From positions 1-43,235 of IMG/VR virus record IMGVR_UViG_3300034819_000012: 43,235 bases of DNA; one strand, 5' to 3'. Each line of letters begins with the position of its first letter. Positions within the stretch are counted from its first letter, which is position 1. The DNA is from a virus. Of the stretch, positions 28,595 through 35,483 are shown piece after piece. A model generated the notes under the pieces. That model saw nothing but the letters and a program-made list of their open reading frames with translations. It made no database searches and was not told the origin of the DNA. Both the position numbers and the translations under genes were made by a program.

Positions 28595-28795
28595 ATGGCC
28601 ATCATGATCATGAAAGGTGTCGCCGCACAGGTCGAGTTCACCGTCGACCCGGTGTTCAGAAGCACCATCATCACCTGCGTCGCGCACAGGGACGCGGACA
28701 GCTCGCACCTCCCGGGCGGCTGGGAGCAGAAATGCAGCACGCTGGATGAGGCGATCGAGTATGCCGCCAAGCATGCGGACGGGGATCCGTCGTGA
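28595..28795 (+). CDS. 66-aa hypothetical protein
   Basis: MAIMIMKGVAAQVEFTVDPV, then STIITCVAHRDADSSHLPGG and a C-terminal helix (TLDEAIEYAAKHADGD). It has a short alpha/beta pattern and GGAGG ten bases upstream, inside the leader peptide. Function unknown. Confidence 0.6.
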   Translation: MAIMIMKGVAAQVEFTVDPVFRSTIITCVAHRDADSSHLPGGWEQKCSTLDEAIEYAAKHADGDPS

Positions 28796-28887
28796 CCAGG
28801 ATCAGCCCTCTCGCCGTTGCGGAAGTCCTTGTCCTGATCGAGCTGTTCACCGTTGCCCTCGTTCACATGATCGGAGCTCTGCTATGA
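28792..28887 (+). CDS. 31-aa membrane peptide
   Basis: It starts at the GTG (28792) overlapping the previous stop (GTGA) and ends overlapping the DUF2637 start (ATGA). It is one hydrophobic helix (VAEVLVLIELFTVALVHMIG). Probably a partner of the membrane protein that follows. Confidence 0.5.
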   Translation: MTRISPLAVAEVLVLIELFTVALVHMIGALL

Positions 28888-29780
28888 CCAGGATCGGCAA
28901 GTTCTGGACAGGCGCAGTCGCCTACGTCTCCCTCCTGGTCGGCGCAGGCCTGTCCGTGGCCGGCAACCTCGCCGACACCTACCGCACCCGGGGCGCCGAC
29001 GTCGACGGGCTGGACAAGGTGATGGCCGCAGGCTGGCCAATCCTGGTCCTGCTGGCCATCGAGATGTTCGTGTCGCCACGCTGGTCGCCCGCGCGGATGT
29101 TCCAGGTGTGGCGCTGGATCGGCTGCCTGGCCGTCGGCGGGATGGCCATGGTCGTCTCCTGGACACACCTGCACGATCTGATGGCCAGCCGCGGACAGCT
29201 CTACGTGGTCACGGTCCTCGGACCGCTGGCCATCGACGGCATGGCCATCATGGCCACCGGCCTGATCCTGTCCACCCGTGTCCGCGGACACATGGCCACG
29301 GCCATGCCTTCCCCGGTCATGACCGCCGGCCACTACTACGCCGGGGGGAGTCAGGCCGTGGCCATGGACATGACCGCGGACACGGACAAGTTCGTCCGGG
29401 GAATGGCCGCGGCCACTGATGGCCATGACCGCTGGGCCGATCTGGTCACGCCGGACATGCCGGCCATGGACACGCGCCTCATGGACTGGGTGGACGGCCA
29501 CGAGCGCGCGGCCACGGACATCGGTGAGAGCCTGGCCGCGGAGGCGGAGCGATACATGTGGAACTCGCCCGCGGACACGGACACGCTGCCGCGACGGGTG
29601 ACCGGCCTCTCATGTCCGCAGGAGTTCACGGACATGGCCGCCGCGTGGGATCCCGGGCAGCTAGCACGCGCGGACATGGTCAAGCTGTCCGCGGCGCACT
29701 TCGGCGTGTCCACGCGCACCGTCCGCCGCTGGCTGGCCGCGTGCCTGAACGAGCCGATCTCCGGCCAGCCGCAACAGTGA
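28884..29780 (+). CDS. DUF2637-type membrane protein with C-terminal HTH (Spd-like)
   Basis: A 298-aa protein. Four probable transmembrane helices fall in residues about 8-130 (AYVSLLVGAGLSVAGNLA; WPILVLLAIEMFV; IGCLAVGGMAMVVSW; VLGPLAIDGMAIMATGLIL). The THLHDLMASRGQ...PLAIDG arrangement matches DUF2637, common in actinobacterial plasmids, integrative elements and some phages. A Met/Asp-rich cytoplasmic region follows. Near the C-terminus is a helix-turn-helix (VKLSAAHFGVSTRTVRRWL). In conjugative elements such proteins lie beside the TraB/FtsK translocase, as one does here (30055-31623). A membrane anchor plus DNA binding suits DNA tethering or transfer; this is inference. Confidence 0.7.
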   Translation: MTRIGKFWTGAVAYVSLLVGAGLSVAGNLADTYRTRGADVDGLDKVMAAGWPILVLLAIEMFVSPRWSPARMFQVWRWIGCLAVGGMAMVVSWTHLHDLMASRGQLYVVTVLGPLAIDGMAIMATGLILSTRVRGHMATAMPSPVMTAGHYYAGGSQAVAMDMTADTDKFVRGMAAATDGHDRWADLVTPDMPAMDTRLMDWVDGHERAATDIGESLAAEAERYMWNSPADTDTLPRRVTGLSCPQEFTDMAAAWDPGQLARADMVKLSAAHFGVSTRTVRRWLAACLNEPISGQPQQ

Positions 29781-29794
29781 AGGAAGGGGACATC

Positions 29795-29986
29795 ATGCCG
29801 AAAATCTCGGAGTCCCGGAAAGCCACGTGCCGAATCAGGAGCGGGGACCTCGTCGTCTCCATCGTCGGAGACGTCGTGCACCATGCCGTGCAGGGGACCG
29901 CGCTGATCCTGGAGTGCAGCGACGGAGCCTGTGTGATCATCAATCTGGCTCCCGGATGGATAGCGTCGATCATCCTGGACGCCTGA
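29795..29986 (+). CDS. 63-aa hypothetical protein
   Basis: A strong ribosome-binding site (AAGGAAGGGG) precedes the ATG at 29795. A small beta-rich protein (KATCRIRSGDLVVSIVGD, ALILECSDGACVIINLAPGW), like a compact barrel. Last gene before the bidirectional terminator. Function unknown. Confidence 0.65.
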   Translation: MPKISESRKATCRIRSGDLVVSIVGDVVHHAVQGTALILECSDGACVIINLAPGWIASIILDA

Positions 29987-29997
29987 CCACAGACACA

Positions 29998-30036
29998 GAA
30001 CCGCCCCGGACCGCAAGGACAGGTCCGGGGCGGTTC
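29998..30036. terminator. Bidirectional terminator between convergent operons
   Basis: A 15-bp perfect stem GAACCGCCCCGGACC (29998-30012) / GGTCCGGGGCGGTTC (30022-30036) lies between the plus-strand gene ending at 29986 and the minus-strand translocase ending at 30055. Confidence 0.85.
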
Positions 30037-30054
30037 CTTGTGGCCATCTGATGC

Positions 30055-31623
30055 CTAGCCGGCCCGGGCCAGGACGAACATGTCCAGGTCCTGCCGGTCG
30101 TACAGCTTCACGCCGCGCTCGCCCGAACCGACCGGATCAGGAAAGTCCGAACGGCGCTCCCGCCACCTGATCAGTGTAGTCAGTTCCAGCTCCGGGTGAT
30201 ACAGCTCCGTGTACTCCCGCAGCCCGATCCCGCGGGGGGTGGGTGATGCTGAGCTGGGCGTACGCGCGAAACCACCACCACCCCCACCCCCCATCACCAT
30301 GGCCGGCACATCCGGGATCGGCGCCCCTGAAGTAGCCCATCCGATCAGAGCGGCCACCTCGTTCTTGATATCGCAGAACGGGGCCTGGAACTCCTTCAGC
30401 GTGTCGCCCACCACCAGATGCCACCGGCCCGGCCCGCCACGCTGCTTCGGGATCGGCCGGATCTGCGAGGCCAGCATGCGCCACGCGTTCGCGGTCGCCC
30501 GGCCCATCACGCGCCCGCCGAACGACTCCCTGCCCTCCGGCCCGCCTGTGCTCCTGGCCGTCACCGACTGGCCGGCCAGCAGGATGTGCACGCGCAACTC
30601 GCGGCCCATGTTGGCCAGATTGCCCAGCGCCGTCAGCGCAGGACTCTGCCCCTTGCCCTCGAGCTCGTGCTTCCAATAGTTGCGCAGCCGGTTACTGGCA
30701 CCGTTCATCTCCTCGAGGATGGCGACCAGCGGGACCAGCGTGCCCGGATCCCCGCCGGACGCCACGAACCGCGCCCGGCGCAGCAGCTCCGCATCCAGCC
30801 AGATGAGCCCGTCATGCATCTCCGCGCTCTCCGCGGCGTAGAAGACCCCCGGCACCCGGCGCAGCCACATATGACTGACGAACTTGGCGTCGAACACCAG
30901 CACGCCGTAGCCGCGCCGCATGAACTGGCCGGCCAGCCAGGCCAGCAACTCGCTCTTGCCGGCCATCGACTGCGCGTTGATCAGCATGTGCGGACTGTCC
31001 AAGGTCAGGTCGAACGTGACCACCTGTCCGCGCGTACCGGCGCCCATGATCAGATCCGTGTCCTTGGCCGCGTCCACGGCGGCCAGCATGTCCGCCATGG
31101 CCACCTTGCCGGGCGGCTTGGCCGGCAAGGTGAAACGGCCATAAGGCTTGCGTCCGGTCAGTGTCCACGTGGCCGTGAGCGTGTCCGTGGCTAGCCGTTG
31201 CTCGAGCAGCCGCGTGACCGCGGTCATGTCCTCTTTCGTGGCCGGCCACTGCATGGGGACGTGGACACGAATGTCCGCGTCCGGGTTGTCCCGGAAGTCG
31301 CGGGGGATGGCCACGTGGACAAGCCCGTGTCCGCCCGGTGTCCGTGGCCGGATCGCATTGTCCAGGACGGTGGCCACCGGCTCGTGGACATGGCGCCGGA
31401 ACGACCAGGTGACCACGTACTCCACGGCCCGATGTCCGGCCATGGCCATGACCACGGCCAGGTAGGTGATGTCCGGCCACCAGCCGGCCACCGGCCAGGA
31501 GGAGGCCAGCATGGTCAGGATGCCCGCGTTGCGCCAGAGCATCGTGCGGACACGGGTGTCCATGCCGCGGTGTCCGGCCACCAGGGCGCGCCAGAGCGGA
31601 TCAAGAAAGCGGTGCCTGTTCAC
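30055..31623 (-). CDS. FtsK/TraB-like DNA translocase
   Basis: A 522-aa protein starting at GTG 31623. Two N-terminal membrane helices (about residues 30-70, with WWPDITYLAVVMAMAGH). ATPase domain: Walker A NAQSMAGKSE (216-225, K223), an LVFDAKF segment after it, Walker B LVAILEEMN (299-307), and a LLAGQSVTARS stretch. The C-terminal 55 residues look like a MerR/excisionase-type helix (LTTLIRWRERRSDFPDPVG, KLYDRQDLD). One motor domain plus membrane anchor and terminal DNA-binding module resembles the TraB translocases of actinomycete plasmids, which move double-stranded DNA between cells. A partition or injection role is also possible. Confidence 0.75.
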   Translation of the reverse strand: MNRHRFLDPLWRALVAGHRGMDTRVRTMLWRNAGILTMLASSWPVAGWWPDITYLAVVMAMAGHRAVEYVVTWSFRRHVHEPVATVLDNAIRPRTPGGHGLVHVAIPRDFRDNPDADIRVHVPMQWPATKEDMTAVTRLLEQRLATDTLTATWTLTGRKPYGRFTLPAKPPGKVAMADMLAAVDAAKDTDLIMGAGTRGQVVTFDLTLDSPHMLINAQSMAGKSELLAWLAGQFMRRGYGVLVFDAKFVSHMWLRRVPGVFYAAESAEMHDGLIWLDAELLRRARFVASGGDPGTLVPLVAILEEMNGASNRLRNYWKHELEGKGQSPALTALGNLANMGRELRVHILLAGQSVTARSTGGPEGRESFGGRVMGRATANAWRMLASQIRPIPKQRGGPGRWHLVVGDTLKEFQAPFCDIKNEVAALIGWATSGAPIPDVPAMVMGGGGGGGFARTPSSASPTPRGIGLREYTELYHPELELTTLIRWRERRSDFPDPVGSGERGVKLYDRQDLDMFVLARAG

Positions 31624-31722
31624 AGGATTGACACTAGCTTACGTATGACCAGTACGTTGCACGTCGGATAGGATGCCCGGAAAGCGTGCAAGTTGCACGA
31701 CATGTAGGGATGTGAGCACGTC
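31624..31722. promoter_or_regulatory. Divergent control region with TTGCAC operators
   Basis: The 99-bp gap between the translocase and the GIY-YIG operon. It holds the perfect palindrome CGTGCAA-G-TTGCACG (31685-31699) and a further TTGCACG (31657-31663). A plus-strand -10-like TAGGAT (31669-31674) with TGACCA 17 nt upstream flanks the single site, so binding there would block that promoter. No clear leaderless -10 is seen for either gene. Confidence 0.55.
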
Positions 31723-31914
31723 ATGACGTCACGACGGGACATGCGACCGGCGAACTGGAAACGCACGGTCACAAGGTTGCGCCGCTACATGGCGGAGCTG
31801 GAGACGTACGGGGTGAAGGTGATCGAGCCGTTCGATTTCGACACCCCGCCCGAGCGACGTATTGCCAATACGTCAAACGTTGGGCACACTGAGCCCACAG
31901 CGGTCGGGTTGTGA
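31723..31914 (+). CDS. 63-aa basic protein, first gene of GIY-YIG operon
   Basis: MTSRRDMRPANWKRTVTRLR is an Arg-rich helix, followed by YMAELETYGVKVIEPFDFD and a polar tail. It may bind DNA, possibly the TTGCAC operators just upstream. The stop overlaps a 20-aa frame by GTGA. Confidence 0.55.
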   Translation: MTSRRDMRPANWKRTVTRLRRYMAELETYGVKVIEPFDFDTPPERRIANTSNVGHTEPTAVGL

Positions 31915-31973
31915 GTGGCAGAGATCCCCGCGGTCCGGCCGCTGAAATCTCCGGAAAGGGTGCGCTTCGATGA
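31911..31973 (+). CDS. 20-aa micro-ORF bridging two genes
   Basis: GTG 31911 overlaps the previous stop (GTGA) and its TGA overlaps the ATG of the GIY-YIG gene (ATGA): VSGRDPRGPAAEISGKGALR. Exact coupling on both sides suggests it serves to carry ribosomes to the next gene. There is no independent evidence for a functional peptide. Confidence 0.4.
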   Translation: MSGRDPRGPAAEISGKGALR

Positions 31974-32449
31974 TCCTGTTCCGCAAGGCGCGGCGCCGCC
32001 GCCCCGGCGTCTACTGGTACCGCACCCGCAAGCATCTGCGCCGCGGCACCGAGATCGGCTACGTCGGCAAGAGCAACCACCTCGAGCTCCGCGCCGACTG
32101 CCACGAGGGACGGTGCACCCGGCACCAGGGGTGCGCGGGCGGCAAACCCTGGGCGGATCTGATCGTCCGGCGCCGGCAACTTCTGCTGCCCTGGTGGCTG
32201 GGCTGGCAACCGGTCACGCTCTCGCTGGAGACGTTGTTCATCCTGATGTTGCGCCCGCGGTACAACTGGCAGAAAAATCCGCGCCGCGGCAAGGTGCCGG
32301 CCCGCATTCAGCTCATGCAGCGTGCGGCCAGAGAGCGCGCCCGGGCCTGGATCGAACCGGCGCCGCTGCCCGCGTCGGGCCGGATCATTCCCTGGCTCGG
32401 TGCCGTCATGATCCTGGCCGGCGTGGCCGGCTGGTGGCTCACCCGATAA
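31970..32449 (+). CDS. GIY-YIG nuclease-like protein with C-terminal membrane helix
   Basis: A 159-aa protein. GVYWYR (13-18) and GYVGKS (30-35) are the paired GIY/YIG-type strands, followed by R41, WADLIV, and the catalytic-type glutamate in TLSLETLFI (E87) with RPRYN (95-99). After a basic segment, the C-terminus is one transmembrane helix (IIPWLGAVMILAGVAGWWLT), unusual for a homing nuclease. Such membrane-anchored GIY-YIG proteins occur with transfer genes in actinomycete plasmids, to my knowledge. It may nick or process DNA at the membrane near the translocase; inferred. Confidence 0.7.
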   Translation: MILFRKARRRRPGVYWYRTRKHLRRGTEIGYVGKSNHLELRADCHEGRCTRHQGCAGGKPWADLIVRRRQLLLPWWLGWQPVTLSLETLFILMLRPRYNWQKNPRRGKVPARIQLMQRAARERARAWIEPAPLPASGRIIPWLGAVMILAGVAGWWLTR

Positions 32450-32463
32450 ATGAAAGAACTGTC

Positions 32464-32883
32464 ATGTACGAGATCGAATACAGGACAAAGCGTCCCGCAA
32501 CCGTCATCGACACGCGCCCGGTGGAAACCATGACGGCGCCCTACCATGCAAAAGCGGATCTCGTCGCTGCAGTGACTCGCGGAGCTCGCCGCGGCGAGAT
32601 CCGACCACTGACCGCACGGCCCCGCTACAACGACCAGACCGGCCGGTGGGAGCAGCAGGTCACCCGGCTGCGCCCGGAGAACCCCGCCTGGATCCGGCCC
32701 ACCATGATCCTGGGCGCCGCACTGCTGGTCGTCGCCCTGCTGGCCGGCCTGCTCTGGTGGGTGCTGTCCACGCTGACCGCGGCGTCGCTGGGCCTGTTCC
32801 TCATCGCCGCGCTGGTCGTCCTGGCCGGCATCGCCCGGGCCGGCAAGCAGCAGACCGTCAGTATCGTGGTGAATCAGCGATGA
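32464..32883 (+). CDS. 139-aa membrane protein
   Basis: It starts at ATG 32464 (MYEIEYRTKRPATVIDTRPV), 14 nt after the previous stop. A polar N-terminal 80 residues is followed by two hydrophobic helices (MILGAALLVVALLAGLLWWV and LGLFLIAALVVLAGIA) and a short tail. A longer frame beginning at 31915 overlaps the GIY-YIG gene and is rejected. Its position suggests a partner of the translocase module. Confidence 0.65.
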   Translation: MYEIEYRTKRPATVIDTRPVETMTAPYHAKADLVAAVTRGARRGEIRPLTARPRYNDQTGRWEQQVTRLRPENPAWIRPTMILGAALLVVALLAGLLWWVLSTLTAASLGLFLIAALVVLAGIARAGKQQTVSIVVNQR

Positions 32884-33056
32884 TCAGCCATGAGGCCGCC
32901 GAGATCGTGGCACGTCGCAGGCGAGCCATGCGGCTGACCGAATGGGGATGGACCGCGCGGCAGATCGCCTACGATCTCGGTGTCGATCAGCGCACCGTGC
33001 AGCGCTACCAGCACGCGGAGCGCCGTGGCATCCCGACAGGATGGCCGCCCCGATAG
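32880..33056 (+). CDS. 58-aa helix-turn-helix protein
   Basis: ATGA overlap with the membrane-protein gene. A basic N-terminal helix (AAEIVARRRRAMRLTEWG) and a helix-turn-helix (TARQIAYDLGVDQRTVQRY). Candidate regulator of the module, possibly binding the TTGCAC sites. It ends before the bidirectional terminator. Confidence 0.7.
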   Translation: MISHEAAEIVARRRRAMRLTEWGWTARQIAYDLGVDQRTVQRYQHAERRGIPTGWPPR

Positions 33057-33076
33057 CCGACTCGGAAGGTCAGCAA

Positions 33077-33111
33077 AAACCCCCGGACTCCTGTAGGAGA
33101 GCCGGGGGTTT
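33077..33111. terminator. Bidirectional terminator ending the late operon
   Basis: AAACCCCCGG (33077-33086) pairs with CCGGGGGTTT (33102-33111), with further pairing inside (CTCCTGTAGGAG). On the minus strand it is followed by TTTTTGCTG, a good T-run for the end of the lysis genes. On the plus strand it closes the HTH gene. Confidence 0.85.
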
Positions 33112-33138
33112 CTGTTGCAGTCGACAAGCACGCCGATG

Positions 33139-33372
33139 CTACCGGTTGCGCTTCAGCCATGCGGCCAGCAGACCGACGACGGCGCTCACGCCGGTCACCG
33201 CGGTCGCGGCCCACCAGCCGGACCACTGCGACGTGTCCAGGTTGGTCAGCCAGCCGAGCAGGCCGGTGGCGGCAACGGTCAGCACGAACTGCACGGCGAT
33301 GCCGGTTTTGCTCTCCTTGGCCAGGCTCCGGGATCCGTCGCCCGCGGCGCCCGCATTGATCGGATTGGGCAT
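33139..33372 (-). CDS. Holin-like two-helix membrane protein
   Basis: A 77-aa protein starting at ATG 33372 with AAGGAG 6 nt upstream. A polar N-terminus (MPNPINAGAAGDGSRSLAKE), then two helices (AVQFVLTVAATGLLGWL and AATAVTGVSAVVGLLAAWL) and a basic tail (KRNR). Typical small class II-like holin next to an endolysin; last gene of the late operon. Confidence 0.7.
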   Translation of the reverse strand: MPNPINAGAAGDGSRSLAKESKTGIAVQFVLTVAATGLLGWLTNLDTSQWSGWWAATAVTGVSAVVGLLAAWLKRNR

Positions 33373-33374
33373 GA

Positions 33375-33659
33375 TCACTCCTTGTAGCATCGATACAGCA
33401 TGCCAAGATCATGCCATGCCTCTGCCGCATCCTGGCCGGCCTGCGTGCCGTCATCGCGCAGTTTCTTCTCCTGTTTGACGATCACATCGCACAGTTTGCC
33501 CAGGTTCGCCTGGACTGCGGCCAGCTGAGCGCGTCGATCGGCATCGATCGTGCGCCGGGTCAGTGCGGTGGCCAGCACGGCGGTCAGCACGATGTTGGCC
33601 ACCATCAGGCCGACCATCAGTAGCGGGTACCAGCGCCGAATCAATCGACGTTCGGTCAT
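33375..33659 (-). CDS. Membrane-anchored coiled-coil lysis protein (LysZ/Rz-like)
   Basis: A 94-aa protein. One N-terminal transmembrane helix (YPLLMVGLMVANIVLTAVLA) is followed by a long charged helix (DADRRAQLAAVQANLGKLCD, VKQEKKLRDD). This anchor-plus-coil layout is seen in spanin/LysZ-type or holin-accessory proteins. It lies between two holin candidates. Confidence 0.6.
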   Translation of the reverse strand: MTERRLIRRWYPLLMVGLMVANIVLTAVLATALTRRTIDADRRAQLAAVQANLGKLCDVIVKQEKKLRDDGTQAGQDAAEAWHDLGMLYRCYKE

Positions 33660-33670
33660 GACTCAGGAGC

Positions 33671-33934
33671 CTAGGGCGCGCCAGGCGACGACTGCGAGGA
33701 CTCCGGCTGTTGAGGCTGCGATCCGGATTTTTCCGTAGTGACGCCATAGCGTGCCTGCCAGATCTGCATGACCCCAGGCACGCCGATCAGCGCGGCGGCT
33801 GCCCAGATGATCGTTTCGTTGACCTGGGCCGGCGGGTCGAAGAACACGCCGGCCTGCTTGAACATCAGAATCCAGCCGCCGATCCACGCCGCCGCGTCGC
33901 GGATGAGGGTGGGAAGTCCAGGCCGCATGATCAC
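33671..33934 (-). CDS. Holin-like protein next to endolysin
   Basis: An 87-aa protein (GTG 33934, or ATG 33928 two codons later). Two hydrophobic segments (AAWIGGWILMFKQAGVFF and ETIIWAAAALIGVPGVM) and a Gln/Ser/Pro-rich C-terminal tail. Size and position directly after the amidase gene fit an actinophage holin. The start is uncertain because no strong ribosome-binding site is seen. Confidence 0.65.
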   Translation of the reverse strand: MIMRPGLPTLIRDAAAWIGGWILMFKQAGVFFDPPAQVNETIIWAAAALIGVPGVMQIWQARYGVTTEKSGSQPQQPESSQSSPGAP

Positions 33935-33981
33935 TCATGATCCGCCCTACGATTGAAGCGACAAGTATCCACGCGGCCAGA

Positions 33982-34950
33982 TCAAGCAGGATCCTCCGCA
34001 GCGTCCACCATGGCCTGCCCCTGCTTGGCAAGGATTTCGTTGGCGATCTGCGTGGCCAGGTCCGCGGGCAGGGCCGCGATGAAGATATCGGCGATCTCCT
34101 CGACGCTGGCGGAGTCGGCCAGCCCGGCCAGCACGCCCTGGACGATCGCGGCCTCATCGGTGAAGTCCTTGCCGGCCAGCTCAGCAAGATCCTTCTTGAC
34201 CAGCATGATCTGCGTGGCGAGGTCCCCGAGCAGGCGGTAACCCTGGGTCTTCCCGCCGGAGATCGGGTTGGGCATGTACTGGTTGTCCCAGACGGCCACA
34301 CCCGTGTTGTTGCCGTACCAGGACACGCCCTCCGGACTGTCCCCCTGCCGGTACTTCGCGTCATAATCCTTGTTGCCCTGAACCACATCTGCGCTGCTCA
34401 CGTCGTCTCCCTCGTCTTCGACCATGGCCAGGAACTGCGACCATGGGAAATTCGATCCCGGATCAGTGTGCGTCCCGTTGTCCTCGGGGAACGCGTAGGT
34501 GATGTCCGCGTGCCCACAGAAGCCCTTGTTGCCCGCGGACACCTGCGCAGGGGACAGTTTCTTGATCGGGATGCCCCACTTCTTCGCATCCCGGGCAGCT
34601 TGCTTCGCGGCACGGCGCAGCACGGCCTGATGGTAGGAGTCGTTCCAGGTGTCAGCCGCGTCCGCGCACAACTCGTGCTGGATACCGCGCTTGTTGCCCT
34701 GCGTCCGGGCGGCGTGCGCCTGGTCCTCCGTGCGCACACACTGCACCGTCGAATCGGAGTCATGGAAGTAATGCGTGCTGGTGCCGTCGGTGCGCTCCTG
34801 GTCGTAGCTCGCGCCGTCCTCCGCCGACTGAGCGTGCTCCGACCCCTCGGTGGCGTGGATGACCACCAACTGAACTTGGGTCCGGTTGGCGTCGGTCCAA
34901 CTCTTCGGGGGCATCCATTGGAGGTCCGGGTACTCCGGTGACATGGCCAT
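33982..34950 (-). CDS. Endolysin, N-acetylmuramoyl-L-alanine amidase (Amidase_2)
   Basis: A 322-aa protein. The N-terminal Amidase_2 domain (about 1-170) has VVIHATEG (H32), STHYFHDSD (H60, H63), then CGHADITYAF (H147) and GTHTDPGSNFPW (H161, D163), giving the zinc ligands. Residues about 190-240 (KDYDAKYRQGDSPEG, YGNNTGVAVWD) form a linker. A helical C-terminal region (LATQIMLVKKDLAELAGKDF) may target or oligomerise the enzyme. It cleaves the bond between MurNAc and the stem peptide at the end of infection. No signal peptide, so release depends on a holin. Confidence 0.9.
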   Translation of the reverse strand: MAMSPEYPDLQWMPPKSWTDANRTQVQLVVIHATEGSEHAQSAEDGASYDQERTDGTSTHYFHDSDSTVQCVRTEDQAHAARTQGNKRGIQHELCADAADTWNDSYHQAVLRRAAKQAARDAKKWGIPIKKLSPAQVSAGNKGFCGHADITYAFPEDNGTHTDPGSNFPWSQFLAMVEDEGDDVSSADVVQGNKDYDAKYRQGDSPEGVSWYGNNTGVAVWDNQYMPNPISGGKTQGYRLLGDLATQIMLVKKDLAELAGKDFTDEAAIVQGVLAGLADSASVEEIADIFIAALPADLATQIANEILAKQGQAMVDAAEDPA

Positions 34951-34961
34951 ACTGCATCCTC

Positions 34962-35483
34962 CTACGCGTACCGAGTCAGGATGATGCGGCTTGCGGAGAT
35001 CATCGTTACCGCATCGGCGGACGAGGTCACCTGGCCGAACTTCACCTGGAAGGTGCCGGACGTCGAACCGACGACCAGATCCCCCCGCGTGTAGATCGAT
35101 CGCGGGCTCGCGTCACCACCACGAGAGCTGTCACCTGTCGACTGCACTGTCGTATCGATGGTGTCGGCCGTGGCTGCGGTTGTCGTCGGCGCGCCCCAGT
35201 CCGTGCGCGTGAACGTCGCGCCCGCCGGATACGAGTAGTTCAGCCGCAGATCGGGGGTGCTGCTGGCCGCGGAGTACCGGAACCATCCGTCCACGAAATA
35301 GGAGGCGTTGGCCTCCACCGACACGAACAGCTCGTCATCGTTCTGGGTGGTGGCGCTCGAGGTGGGCGCCGCCTCACTGGCAGCCTTGCGTGCGTACCGC
35401 GGCAGCATGGAGGCCAGCAAGTCAGCTGTGACCAGGGTGCCCACCAGCAGATTCGCACTCGGGTAGATAACTCCGGTGGTCAT
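34962..35483 (-). CDS. 173-aa tail/fibre-associated protein
   Basis: MTTGVIYPSANLLVGTLVTA, then a beta-rich body (DELFVSVEANASYFVDGWFR, RLNYSYPAGATFTR, TFQVKFGQVTS) with a C-terminal strand. It starts overlapping the large tail protein stop (ATGA) and precedes the endolysin. Proteins with NDDELFVSVEANA in this place are known actinophage minor tail components. Probably a receptor-binding accessory. Confidence 0.65.
   Translation of the reverse strand: MTTGVIYPSANLLVGTLVTADLLASMLPRYARKAASEAAPTSSATTQNDDELFVSVEANASYFVDGWFRYSAASSTPDLRLNYSYPAGATFTRTDWGAPTTTAATADTIDTTVQSTGDSSRGGDASPRSIYTRGDLVVGSTSGTFQVKFGQVTSSADAVTMISASRIILTRYA

Noticed and set aside
31915-32883. 322-aa plus-strand frame spanning GIY-YIG and the membrane-protein gene
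   Set aside because: Its first two thirds lie out of frame over the GIY-YIG domain; only the part from ATG 32464 has membrane-protein character.
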